A DNA stretch of 64,000 nucleotides from NCBI GenBank assembly GCA_965238125.1, contig OZ250179.1:4340001-4404000 (forward strand), in the 5' to 3' direction. Shown here one piece after another: positions 17,744 through 27,497 of this stretch. The notes below the pieces were generated by a model. It did not search any database and was not told where the DNA came from. It saw nothing but the letters and a program-made list of their open reading frames with translations. This stretch comes from UBA6623 sp965238125. Its GTDB lineage: Bacteria; Acidobacteriota; Terriglobia; Bryobacterales; UBA6623. Within the stretch, counting starts at the first letter, position 1. Each line of letters starts with the position of its first letter. Both the position numbers and the translations under genes were made by a program.

Positions 17744-18193
17744 CTAGGAGATCTCGATCGCCTCGGGCTGCTGCGCTTCGTGGGGATGCTTCGCCCCCGC
17801 GTAGACCTTCAGACGGGTAGTCAGCTGCTTCCCGAGTTTGTTCTTCGGCAGCATTCCCGCCACCGCGCTTTCGACCATGCGTTCGGGAAACGTCTCGCGC
17901 TGCCGCCGCGCGCTCACCGACTTCAATCCTCCCGGATAGCCGGAGTGGCGCCGATACATCTTTTGCTCTTCCTTCTTGCCCGTCAGGCGTACCTTTTCCG
18001 CATTGACCACGATCACATGGTCGCCTGTTTTGAGAAAAGGCGTGTAACCGGGCTTGTGCTTACCCATCAGCAGCACCGCCGCCCGCGTCGCCAATCGGCC
18101 CAGAACCTGATCTGCGGCGTCGATCAAATACCAGTCCGATTTGAGCTCCGACGCCTTCGGAACATACGTTGTCGTCTTTCGCGTTGTCCTCAC
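17744..18193 (-). CDS. rplM: 50S ribosomal protein L13
   Basis: 149 aa. DWYLIDAADQVLGRLATRAAVLLMGKHKPGYTP, then GDHVIVVNAEKVRLTGKK and YRRHSGYPGGLK, ending with AGAKHPHEAQQPE. These are all family hallmarks. The start is GTG 18193, which gives an N-terminal MRTTRKTTTYVPKASE of typical form. First gene of the six-gene leftward translation cluster; its promoter must lie in the about 310 bp shared with the divergent acyl-CoA dehydrogenase, but I see no strong -35/-10 pair. Confidence 0.95.
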   Translation of the reverse strand: MRTTRKTTTYVPKASELKSDWYLIDAADQVLGRLATRAAVLLMGKHKPGYTPFLKTGDHVIVVNAEKVRLTGKKEEQKMYRRHSGYPGGLKSVSARRQRETFPERMVESAVAGMLPKNKLGKQLTTRLKVYAGAKHPHEAQQPEAIEIS

Positions 18194-18503
18194 TCGCGAT
18201 ACACGCCTCGCGGCGCGCTCCTACCCCCACAAAATCCAATCCAGTGGAGAAGTTACCTCTGACGCGGCGACCGGCCCGAATGAGCCGACCATACGTCGAT
18301 TACGGGGTCTTCATGACACACGAAAACCGTTGAACCTAAGTCTATCGAAGTTTCCGAGCGCTGTCCATCGCCGATCCGGCCGCTTCGGCCCGCGCGACTC
18401 GTGCAACATGAATGAGTTACAGCCCGAAGCGCCCTGTGAGCCCGCTGCACCGAACTTGGGTCCGATGAGCCCGGTCCTCGTGTGTTCAATGACGAAAACA
18501 GGG
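18194..18503. other. Divergent intergenic region
   Basis: About 310 bp between rplM (leftward) and the acyl-CoA dehydrogenase (rightward). The rightward frame happens to be open, but the codons encode no conserved protein. No clear promoter consensus, riboswitch or repeat recognised. Confidence 0.5.
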
Positions 18504-19764
18504 ATGTCGGCCTTGAGAGGGGTCACCTTCCGCGGTATCATTGGTGAACCGCGCCAACCCACCTCCCCGCCACCCGCCGGCAACCCCACGGACTTCTCCC
18601 TCAGCGAAGAAACCGAACTGCTGACAGCCTCTCTCCGCCGCTTCGTCGAACAAGAACTCCAACCCCTCGAACAAGAAGTCGAAACCAACGCCCGCCTCGA
18701 ACCCGACCAAGCCCGCGACATCTTCCGCAAGTCCCGCCAGCTCGGCTTCTACGCCATGAACATGCCGGAAGACCTCGGCGGAGGCGGCCTCGGCTCCGTC
18801 GACATGTGTCCGGCCGAGCAGGAGATGGGGCGCACCAGCGACATTCTCGTCCGCCGCGCTTTCGGCAACGTCTACGAAGTCTTGTTGGCCTGCGCCGGCC
18901 CGCAACGCGAACAATGGCTCCTGCCCGCCGTCAAGGGCGAGCGCACCTGTTCCATCGCCATGACCGAACCCGGCGCCGGGTCCGCCGCCGCCGCCGCCGC
19001 CATCCAGACCCATGCGAAAGCGGACGGAAGCGGTTGGGTGCTCAACGGCGGCAAGCATTTCGTCAGCGACGGTTTGTTCTCCGACTTCTTCGTCGTCTCG
19101 GCGAAGACCGACCCCGACGCCGGCCTGCGCGGCATTTCGCTGTTCCTCGTCGACAAGGATTTGCCCGGCGTCAAGGTAGGCCGCAATCAACCCATGATGG
19201 GCCTACGCGGCACCAGCCACATCGAGCTCTCGTTCGACAACGTGAAACTGGGCCCCGCGCCCCGCGCACCTGCTTGGCGAGCCCGGCCGCGGGTTGTCCC
19301 TGATCCTCGAAACCATCGGTTGTGTTCGCCTGTTCCACATCGGGGCCAGGGCCGTCGGCGCCGCGACCCGCCTGCTCGAAATGATGACGCGGCACGCCAA
19401 GGACCGCCGCCAATTCGGCCGCGCGATCGGCGAATTCCAAATGGTGCAAGCCATGCTCGCCGACAGCGCCATCGATCTGGCCGCGACCCGCCTGCTCGTT
19501 CTCGAGACCGCCTGGGAGATCGACCAAGGCCAAGACCCGCGCGAGAAAATCTCCATGGTCAAAGTCAACGCCGCCGAAATGCTCGGCAAAGTCGCCGACC
19601 GCGCCGTCCAAATCTTCGGCGGCCTAGGCTACTGCAAAGACTTACCCGTCGAAAGAATCTACCGCGATTGCCGCGTCATGCGGATCTATGACGGAACCTC
19701 CGAAATCCATCGCGCCCAAATCGCCAAGGGCCTACTCCGCAAAGGCCCATCGGTGATTATCTAA
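18504..19764 (+). pseudogene. Acyl-CoA dehydrogenase with a frameshift near 19251-19268
   Basis: Flavoprotein acyl-CoA dehydrogenase of about 400 aa. The N-terminal part is in one frame: DFSLSEETELLTASLRRFVEQEL, the FAD-contact segment CSIAMTEPGAGSA and GRNQPMMGLRGTSHIELSFDNV. The C-terminal part continues in another frame: HLLGEPGRGLSLILET, FGRAIGEFQMVQAMLAD, QIFGGLGYCKDLPVERIYRDCR and RIYDGTSEIHR. The switch falls in a C-rich run (GGGCCCCGCGCCCCGCGC) and equals one extra base. At the catalytic-base position the motif reads YDGT where MCAD-type enzymes have YEGT. Start taken as ATG 18504 (two more in-frame ATGs lie just upstream). The stop TAA (19762-19764) lies inside the 5-bp target duplication of IS1380 copy B. 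Real pseudogene or indel error. Confidence 0.8.
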
Positions 19765-19765
19765 C

Positions 19766-21426
19766 CCCGCATTTCCAATTTGATTCAGACCTCTCGACCT
19801 TCCGGCGGCCTTGAGCGTCTTTATTCATAGGGGCTAGAGCCCGCTGAGGACGCCATGGAGGCCAACACCCAATGGGTGAAAAACAAACCAAGCCATTCCA
19901 GCTAAGTTTCAACGGCTCGTTGAAAGTCGATTTCCAGGGATCGCACGTCACTTCCGACGGTGGCCTGATTTTGGTTCGCGAACTGGACGAACGGCTCGGT
20001 CTCGGAGAACTGATTGACGAGCATCTCAGCGACTCCCGGCAAGGCACCAACAAGCAGTTCACGCTCGCTGATCTGTTGCGGCAGTCGATCTACAGCCGCT
20101 TGGCAGGCTACGAGGACGTCAACGACGCCGTCCGAGTGTCGGCTGACCCGACGTTTCGCTTGATCGGCTCGCAGAGGAACTGGGATCGCCGAGCGGCCTT
20201 GACCTCGACGCTGCACGGCTTCGAGACGGAGATGCCGGCGAGCGAAGAGAACCTGCTGGGGCTGATGGCGCTGAACCGAGAGCTGGTCGGGCAAGCGGAG
20301 GCGTTCGACGACTCCGAGCGGGTCGTTCTGGACATGGACTCCACCGAGAGTCCGGTCCATGGCCAACAGGAAGGCAGTGCCTACAACGGACACTTCGAGT
20401 CGGTCTGCTACCACCCGTTGCTTTTGTTCAACGGTCATGGTGATTGCCTCGCTGCCAAGCTGCGTCCCGGCAACGTGCACAGCGCCGAGGACTGGGATGA
20501 GCTATTGTTGCCGGAGATCGAGCGCCAACAGGCTGCGGGCAAGCAGGTCGCCTTCCGGGGCGATGCCGCCTTTGCCAAGCCGGAGATCTACGAGGCGCTG
20601 GAGGAGCGCGGCGCGGACTACGCGATCCGCATTCCGGCCAATAAGAACCTGGAGCTGGAGATCGAAGACATCCTGTTTCGTCCGCCGGGGAGGCCCGGCC
20701 GCAAGCCGCTAGTGCGCTACAAGAGCTTTCGCTATCAGGCGGAGAGCTGGAAGGGGCCGAGACGAGTTGTCGCCAAGGTCGAGCACCACCAGGGCGAGCT
20801 ATTCGCGCGCGTCGGTTTTATCGTGACGAACATGAGCTTGCCAAGCCGGTCGGTGGTGCGTTTCTACAACAAGCGCGGCACGGCGGAGCAGTGGATCAAA
20901 GAAGGTAAGCAAGCGACGCACTGGACGCGGCTGTCGTGCCATCGCTTCCGGGCGAACGAGGTGCGCTTGCAGTTAAGCGTGCCGGCCTACAACCTGGGCA
21001 ACCTGTGGCGGCGACTCGGGTTGCCGCACAGGATCAAGACGTGGTCACTGACGAGCTTGCAGCAGCGGTTGATGAAGACGGGCGGCAGATTGGTCAAGCA
21101 CGCGCGGTACTACTGGTTGCTCTTGGCCGAGGGACATCTGAACCGGCGGCTGTTTGGCGACATGCTGCGGAGGATCTGGGCGCTGCCTGTGCCGGGTGGT
21201 TAGCACCGCACTTGGCGAATGCGAAATCTGTGTACTGAGGACGGAAGCTCGGAGGGGTGTCTGCGAAATTGACTTCGCAGCGGCGGATCAGCCCCCATGA
21301 GGGGCAAGAAGGGGGCTCGATCGGTCCCGCCTCAGCCGCCGCCTCTTTCGGGTGGAGAAATGGTTGCGCTTCGCCGGGTGAGGGTGTAGACTCGTGCCGT
21401 CAGATGAGCCAAATCGGAAATCCTGG
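19766..21426 (+). mobile_element. Intact IS1380-family insertion sequence, copy B
   Basis: 1661 bp, ends CCCGCATTTCC and CCAGGATTTCC (inward), with perfect 5-bp target duplications CTAAC at 19761-19765 and 21427-21431. The leader differs from copies A, C and F (it has ATAGGGGCTAGAGCCCG) but matches the leader of the partial copy at 27498-28471, so two sublineages of this element coexist. The insertion leaves the dehydrogenase stop codon intact. Confidence 0.93.
19872..21203 (+). CDS. IS1380-family transposase, full length (B subtype)
   Basis: 443 aa, the same length as the copy A transposase and highly similar, with scattered substitutions (for example GELIDEHLSDSRQGTNKQF against GKLIDEHLTDSRQGSNKKF). 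The catalytic segments VVLDMDSTESPVHG, FRGDAAFAKPEIYE and YNKRGTAEQWIKEGK are intact. No frameshift or internal stop, so the element is potentially active. Confidence 0.95.
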   Translation: MGEKQTKPFQLSFNGSLKVDFQGSHVTSDGGLILVRELDERLGLGELIDEHLSDSRQGTNKQFTLADLLRQSIYSRLAGYEDVNDAVRVSADPTFRLIGSQRNWDRRAALTSTLHGFETEMPASEENLLGLMALNRELVGQAEAFDDSERVVLDMDSTESPVHGQQEGSAYNGHFESVCYHPLLLFNGHGDCLAAKLRPGNVHSAEDWDELLLPEIERQQAAGKQVAFRGDAAFAKPEIYEALEERGADYAIRIPANKNLELEIEDILFRPPGRPGRKPLVRYKSFRYQAESWKGPRRVVAKVEHHQGELFARVGFIVTNMSLPSRSVVRFYNKRGTAEQWIKEGKQATHWTRLSCHRFRANEVRLQLSVPAYNLGNLWRRLGLPHRIKTWSLTSLQQRLMKTGGRLVKHARYYWLLLAEGHLNRRLFGDMLRRIWALPVPGG

Positions 21427-21431
21427 CTAAC

Positions 21432-21676
21432 TTCACTAACAAAGCCGGCCGCTCTACCCTCGTCGAACCGTTCTTGTTTCCAGCGCCGATGTATTGGCTA
21501 TTACATTTGTGTCCGACGAATCGCGAACGAATAGAGCCGCGAAGCGGCGGCGGGAATATAGCCCAGGTTGGAGCCGAAGGCGCAACCCTGGGTGAAACCC
21601 CCACCCGCGCGAGCCCTGAAAGGGCGGCAGGAAGCCAGCCCGGCAGGCGATGAGAAGTGCGGGCCGGTCCGCGTCT
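21432..21676. repeat. Intergenic region with dispersed repeat family R (copy at about 21534-21632)
   Basis: Contains GAGCCGCGAAGCGGCGGCGG, a segment with AGCCCAGG...CCTGGGT arms, and CGAGCCCTGAAAGGGCGGCA. The same ordered blocks occur inverted at 43581-43680 and 45249-45346, and partly at 26783 and 27318. About 100 bp and multi-hairpin. No gene. Confidence 0.7.
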
Positions 21677-22618
21677 CTAGCGAAACTTCGCTTCGCTCTC
21701 GGATGGAAAGTCCGCCGTCACCTTCTGCGTGACCTCGCCCGTCGCGGCCCATTCCGCGCCCCGTTGGATCAGCGTAATAAACCCCACGCAATCGATCGCG
21801 GGCCAGGGTCCCGAACCCGCGCTCGCGCCGAAATCCACATGGCCCATCGGGGTTCCAAACACTCGGCCCTTTCCGTAGCGAACCGTAAACGCCATCGGTT
21901 CATGCTCACCGGTGCCGTGTTTCTCCACTCCCCAATGAGCCTCATACTTCGGATCGGAATACGCCGTTGCCAGAATCGTCATATTCTTCGCCGGCCCGCG
22001 CAGATTGCTGTACAATTCATCGCGCCCGTGCAACCAAACAGGGGGCAGCCCGCGCATGATCGGGTGATCCGGCTCGCGCGTAACAACGGCAAATTCATGG
22101 GCGTCCACGCATTCCCCCGCGTGCCCCGGACGATCATCCAGGAATATATCGCCATCTCGATAATGAACGAAGGGCCCGACCTTCTCATCGCGGCCGCCCC
22201 AGCCGCCGATGCCGATCATTTCGTTGAACGCCCCCCAATCGGCAAACGCATGGTTTGTGGCATGGGCATAAACCATCCCGCCGCCGTTTTCCATATATCG
22301 TTCAAACGACGCCTGAACGCCCCGCGGCCAATCGTCCCCATAGTAATCGAGCACCACCAAATCATACGCCGAGAACCGGGGATCGAACCCGCTCATATCG
22401 CCGCCCTTCGGCGGGCTCGTAATCAGATCCACCTCGAACAAACCCGTTTGGTCAAGGATGTCCTTGTAATGAGCACTGCTGACTTCCCACCCATGATTGC
22501 ACTGCCCTGTCAGAACCATTGCCGTCAGCAAATCCCTCCTTTCTTGGCCCCGGGCAGACCCTAAGAAAGCGACGCACAAGCAGCAAAGCAACACAAGCCA
22601 AAATTCCTTATTTCTCAT
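21677..22618 (-). CDS. Exported ThuA-like domain protein
   Basis: 313 aa from ATG 22618, chosen because it starts a clear signal peptide (MRNKEFWLVLLCCLCVAFLGSARG). The mature part is a ThuA-like fold (class I glutamine-amidotransferase-like): LTGQCNHGWEVSS, YDLVVLDYYGDDWP, YMENGGGMVYAHATNHAF, HPIMRGLP and GRVFGTPMGHVDFG. ThuA was named from a trehalose-utilisation locus, but most members have no proven reaction and often sit beside sugar or dehydrogenase genes. The start lies 25 bp after the stop of the TRAP binding lipoprotein on the same strand, so the two are probably co-transcribed. Confidence 0.78.
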   Translation of the reverse strand: MRNKEFWLVLLCCLCVAFLGSARGQERRDLLTAMVLTGQCNHGWEVSSAHYKDILDQTGLFEVDLITSPPKGGDMSGFDPRFSAYDLVVLDYYGDDWPRGVQASFERYMENGGGMVYAHATNHAFADWGAFNEMIGIGGWGGRDEKVGPFVHYRDGDIFLDDRPGHAGECVDAHEFAVVTREPDHPIMRGLPPVWLHGRDELYSNLRGPAKNMTILATAYSDPKYEAHWGVEKHGTGEHEPMAFTVRYGKGRVFGTPMGHVDFGASAGSGPWPAIDCVGFITLIQRGAEWAATGEVTQKVTADFPSESEAKFR

Positions 22619-22643
22619 CGTGATCACCGTTGGTCGGGGGGCT

Positions 22644-23657
22644 TCACTCCTCCCCACTCGCCACCCTCCTCGCCTCCTCAATCTCCTCCCAACTAAAATA
22701 TCCCTTCTCCACAAAGTGCTCATAAACCACCTTCACCTTCTCCCGAAAAGGTTCCAGCTCCTTCCCCCGCACATAATTCACTTCCATCTTGCCCGCGAGC
22801 TTCGCCAGATATTCCCCTTCGCTCTCGCGATTCATCCGGTCGCTGTATCGTATAGCCTCGTCGGCGACTTCATCGAAGACGGTTTGCAGATCCTCGGGAA
22901 GCGCTTCGTACCAGGCCAGGTTCACCATGAATGGGTCCGGCCCCGCGCTGAAGTTCGTGACCGAAAGGTAGCGCTGCACCTCGTGAACTTTCATATCCCA
23001 AATGTTCGACAGCGCGTTCCCCTGCCCGTCGATCACTCCCGTTTTGATCGCCTGGTAGACCTCGACAAAAGGGATCACTTGCGGATTCGCGCCCATCGCC
23101 CGGGATGTCATGACGTTGACCTCCTGAGGCGGCACCCGCATTTTCAGGCCCACAAAGTCATCGGGCGTACGGAGCGGCCGCACGCTCGTCGTATGATTCC
23201 GAAAACCCTGCGAAACACCACAAGCGGGAACATGAAAGCCCCTCGCCCGGGCCCCGCGGTTGATGCGGCCCGTGAAGTCGCTGTAAATCAGCCGCAGTAG
23301 CTGGTCCCAGTCCTCCACCAGAAACGGCAGTTCGAACAAGCTGTACTTGCGGTTCGCATCGGCGTAGAATCCTCCGCGCGTCCCATGAAGGACACCCGTT
23401 GCCACCAGGTCCATGAGCTGACGTTCCGTGCCCAACGAGCCCGAAAAGTAGGTCTCCACCTCGATCCGTCCACTGGTTCTGCTTTCAAGCTCCTCTTCAA
23501 AGAACACCATCGAAACGCTGCGAGCATGCTGGGGCGGCTGCGAATTGGCGTAGCGGAAACGGTATTCCGCGTCCGGACCCGCGCAGGCACTCATGCCGAC
23601 GGCGAGCAAGGCGAAAAGGATAAGAACGGGGCGAGGCACGGTTTTCTCAGCGGCCAA
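22644..23657 (-). CDS. TRAP transporter substrate-binding lipoprotein (DctP family)
   Basis: 337 aa. The N-terminus VLILFALLAVGMSACAG fits a lipoprotein signal with the lipidated Cys at about 26. The DctP-type fold is seen in FRYANSQPPQHARSVSM, FFEEELESRTSGRIEVETYF, LFELPFLVEDWDQLLRL, the specificity region LKMRVPPQEVNVMTSRAMGA and FVEVYQAIKTGVIDGQGN. TRAP systems import carboxylates, sialic acid, sugar acids or ectoine using an ion gradient. No DctQ or DctM membrane gene lies in this window, so its permease must be elsewhere or it serves another role. Start is TTG 23657; the later GTG of VPRPVL is an alternative. Confidence 0.82.
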   Translation of the reverse strand: MAAEKTVPRPVLILFALLAVGMSACAGPDAEYRFRYANSQPPQHARSVSMVFFEEELESRTSGRIEVETYFSGSLGTERQLMDLVATGVLHGTRGGFYADANRKYSLFELPFLVEDWDQLLRLIYSDFTGRINRGARARGFHVPACGVSQGFRNHTTSVRPLRTPDDFVGLKMRVPPQEVNVMTSRAMGANPQVIPFVEVYQAIKTGVIDGQGNALSNIWDMKVHEVQRYLSVTNFSAGPDPFMVNLAWYEALPEDLQTVFDEVADEAIRYSDRMNRESEGEYLAKLAGKMEVNYVRGKELEPFREKVKVVYEHFVEKGYFSWEEIEEARRVASGEE

Positions 23658-23747
23658 CGCAAGCGCTCGATTGTACTAATTCCGTCCCGCCCGCGGAAGG
23701 GGGCACGGATCGTAGTCCAGGATGGCGGTCGTTACTTTGGCGAAAGA

Positions 23748-24707
<960 letters not shown>

Positions 24708-25000
24708 GACCTATTCATGATACTGGAGTCGAACCGGGAGTCCTCGGGGCTTGTGGCGTGGCCCCCCGAGAGCCGGTCACAAGTGTTGGCTAGGACCGGC
24801 ACGAATGCCGGTCGCTACCGTCGTGTCGGGCTTTCGGAGAGCGGACGCCCATCCGAACCCGCCGGCGCGCGGATGTTAAAAGCATGCAAAGTAGGTTTTA
24901 CTTCCATTTAACGGTCGCGATATACCCTTCCGGGTTATTCTGACGTCTCAACAAGTGAACGTCATTATCATTGACCGAGAATTCAGGAAGGAGAAAAACG
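24708..25000. other. Intergenic region with a small palindromic repeat
   Basis: Divergent gap of about 290 bp. Around 24807-24825 a hairpin reads GACCGGCACGAATGCCGGTC, and a relative lies at about 29370-29395. An AGGAAGGAG ribosome binding site stands before the next gene. No small gene recognised. Confidence 0.55.
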
Positions 25001-25570
25001 ATGAAAACGTGGATAGCGGCAACGATAGCTTGCGTCATGACGGCCGGTGCCGCCCTCGCGCAAGACGGGTTCGGCGATCGGCCTCGGCGGTCGCCCGATG
25101 CGCTGATAGCAGCCCTCAATCTAACCCCCGAGCAAGTCACCGCCCTGAGGGACCTGCGGCGGTCGCAGTTCCAAGCCATGCGTCCCCTTGGCGGCGAAAT
25201 CCGTGAGATGGGCATGCAGCTTCGCGAAGAGATGTCGAAGGAGAGCCCCAGTGCCGGTGTGGCCGGGCAATTCCTAGTCGACATGAAGGCCAAGCGGGAT
25301 GAGATCAAGGTCCTGATGCAACAGTTCCAAGATCAAGCCCGCGGTATGCTCGATGAGAACCAACAAGCGGCTTTGAGCGAATTAGAAAGTGGGCGTGAAA
25401 TGGGACAAGCCATTCAACAAGCAACCGGGATGGGCCTTCTTTCCCCGCCCGAGAAGCGCTTCCGCGGCCCGGGCGGTGCGGGTGGTTTCGGCATGCGCGG
25501 TTTCGGCATGCGGCGCTTCGGCGGCCACCGCGGAGGGTTTGGCGGCGGAGACGGCGGAACGACGTTCTAA
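25001..25570 (+). CDS. Spy/CpxP-like periplasmic LTXXQ-motif protein
   Basis: 189 aa from ATG 25001 behind AGGAAGGAG. Signal peptide MKTWIAATIACVMTAGAALA, then a short helical domain with one LTxxQ-type motif (NLTPEQVTALRDLRRSQF) and a second helical stretch QQFQDQARGMLDENQQAAL. The last 30 residues are Gly/Arg/Phe-rich (MRGFGMRRFGG). Such proteins are small periplasmic chaperones or metal-stress proteins; the Gly-rich tail is common in Spy-like proteins of environmental bacteria and its role is unknown. The stop TAA at 25568-25570 is immediately followed by the left end of an IS1380 copy, so the gene is intact but loses its native terminator. Confidence 0.75.
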   Translation: MKTWIAATIACVMTAGAALAQDGFGDRPRRSPDALIAALNLTPEQVTALRDLRRSQFQAMRPLGGEIREMGMQLREEMSKESPSAGVAGQFLVDMKAKRDEIKVLMQQFQDQARGMLDENQQAALSELESGREMGQAIQQATGMGLLSPPEKRFRGPGGAGGFGMRGFGMRRFGGHRGGFGGGDGGTTF

Positions 25571-26365
25571 CCCGGATTTCCACTTTAGTTTCGGTTCTGC
25601 TAACCATCGGGTGGACTCGGACGCCTTTATTTATGCGGGCTTGAAAGCACTCAAGGCGCTGAGGAGATCAACACCCAATGGGTGAAAAAGAAAACAAACC
25701 GTTTCAGCTCACCTTCAATGGATTTCTCAAGGTCGATTTCCAAGGATCGCGAGTCACCTCGGATGGCGGGCTGATTCTCATTCGCGAACTGGACGAACGA
25801 CTCGGACTAGGCAAGCTGATAGACGAGCATCTGACGGATTCGCGGCAAGGCTCGAACAAGAAGTTCCCGTTCGTCGATCTGCTGCGACAGTCGGTCTACT
25901 CCCGCTTGGCGGGCTACGAGGATCTCAACGACGCCGTTCGTGTCTCCGCCGATCCAACCTTTCGGCTGATTGGCTCGAAGAAGAACTGGGATCGCGGCGC
26001 GGCGCTGACCTCCCGGCTGCAGAGCTTCGAGACCGCCATGCTCGCCGGCGACGAGAATCTGATCGGGCTGATGGCGGTGAACCGCGAGTTGATCGCGCAA
26101 GCCGAGGCCGGTGATGACTCCGAGTGCGTCGTGCTGGACATGGACTCTACCGAGAGCCCCGTCCACGGCCGGCAGGAAGGCAGCGCCTACAACGGCCACT
26201 TCGAGTCGGTCTGCTACCACCCACTGTTGCTGTTCAACCAGCACGGCGATTGCTTGGCGGCAAAGTTGCGACCGGGCAACGTGTCCAGCGCCGAGGACTG
26301 GGACGAGCTGCTGCTGCCGGAAATCGAACGCCAACAGGCGGAGGGCAAACAGGTGACGTTCCGAC
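25571..26365 (+). mobile_element. IS1380-family element, copy C, 5' half only
   Basis: The left end CCCGGATTTCC and leader are nearly identical to copy A. Homology stops at 26365, where sequence of an unrelated gene (hppA, opposite strand) begins without any right end. No target repeat can be found. A deletion or recombination joined the middle of the IS to the interior of hppA. Confidence 0.88.
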
Positions 26366-26373
26366 GGCTATGA
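25678..26373 (+). pseudogene. IS1380-family transposase, truncated at about residue 229
   Basis: 231 codons. The first 229 are virtually identical to the copy A transposase (one visible difference: Glu for Ala at the DDSECVV position). It stops after GKQVTF, just before the second catalytic Asp, then reads two foreign codons and a stop. The catalytic domain is incomplete, so it is inactive. Confidence 0.9.
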
Positions 26374-26557
26374 CAAACACCAGCAGAATGCTGTACTCGC
26401 GTTTCAGAAACGCCATGGCTCCGTCGTGGATCGACTGCGAAAGCTCGCGCATTGTCTCGTTGCCGGGCGAGCGTCGGTCGTTGAGGATGAAAATGATCAG
26501 GGCGCAGACGAGTCCGCAAAGACCAATGATGGGAGTGAGGGGTATCAGAGTGTCCAT
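26366..26557 (-). pseudogene. hppA: 5' stump of membrane-bound proton-translocating pyrophosphatase
   Basis: About 64 codons from ATG 26557. The first membrane helix (TPIIGLCGLVCALIIFIL) is followed by PGNETMRELSQSIHDGAMAFLKREYSIL, the strongly conserved start of the H+-PPase family (about 700 aa when complete). The frame then runs directly into antisense IS1380 sequence at 26366. More than 90 per cent of the gene is missing, so no pump can be made from this locus. The normal protein couples pyrophosphate hydrolysis to proton export. Confidence 0.8.
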
Positions 26558-27497
26558 GGTCGTTGGAGCAACAAGGCGCGGTTCGACCGGTACCTTGGCC
26601 GAAACAAATTTTCGAAAAGACCGCCTGAGAACAACCCGATTGACGGGTTTTGGAGATTAGTGAATCAAAAGTAACAGGCTACCATTTCCACCCGCCGACG
26701 CGCCGGCGAAACCAGTATCCGGGACACAATTAGACGAGATCAGGCAGCATGCGGCATCAATGCGGAACATGGGGTTTGGGTGTTGAGCCGCGAAGCGGCG
26801 GCAGGAATTGAGCCCAGGGTGGACATACGGCACACCGGCCGGCTTTCTGGGCATCGGGAAGCCCTGGGCTCCGCCCCAGACCCCGAGGTTTATCGCTTTC
26901 CGGCCGGGATTTCTCATCGCCTCGGTCCCCGCCCCCGGCAGGGGGCGCGGATAGTAGCCCCCTGCTTCAGCCCGGGGTCCGCGGAACATCACGAAAAGCC
27001 CCGGACGGGGCGTAGGAACAAACGTTCGATGCAACTCCGACCAAAAGGCAACTTCCGCCATGCCCGCCGTGTCGGTTGACTACTTCGACGCCTCCTCGGC
27101 TTACCCTCCTGCCTCGAGCGCCATATCCCAAAACCGGCGGTGTGCCAGATGGGAAGAACGTAAGGGCGGCAGGAACCTCCCGCCTAACCCTTCTCGCCCT
27201 TCGACCCCATTTTCATGGCGGTATGATGAATCTGCGGATTTATAGAAACGGAACTCTTCCGAAAACACCCTCGACGCGTACTAGAGATTACGCTACAGCC
27301 CGTGAAATCACAAACGATTGCAGCCGCGGAGCGGCGACGAGCCCGAGCCCCGGGCGCAAGCCCCATAAGCGCTAGCCCGCTTTTCTCACCGCGTGGCGAG
27401 GCAAAGTGCACGAAAGGTCCGTCAGTAGGAGGCGCGCGCCGCTTGACACTCGATGGCCGAGGGATACACATTCACACCCCGCACCGTCACCATGTCG
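26558..27497. repeat. Block of mosaic dispersed repeats without genes
   Basis: About 940 bp. At 26783-26822 is a partial family R unit (CCGCGAAGCGGCGGCAGG). From about 26850 to 27250 lies a longer mosaic repeat that recurs inverted at about 49297-49690: shared landmarks are CCCGGGCTGAAGC-type, ACTACTTCGACGCCTCCT-type, GCACACCGCCGG-type and CATTTTCATGGCGGTAT blocks. At 27318-27375 a third partial unit occurs (CAGCCGCGGAGCGGCGACG). From 27372 comes the inverted relative of the 2460-2515 repeat. No coding potential that matches a family. Confidence 0.7.

Noticed and set aside
26558..27497. Repeat block as a CRISPR array
   Set aside because: Units are few, unequal, hairpin-rich and not regularly spaced, and no cas gene is near.
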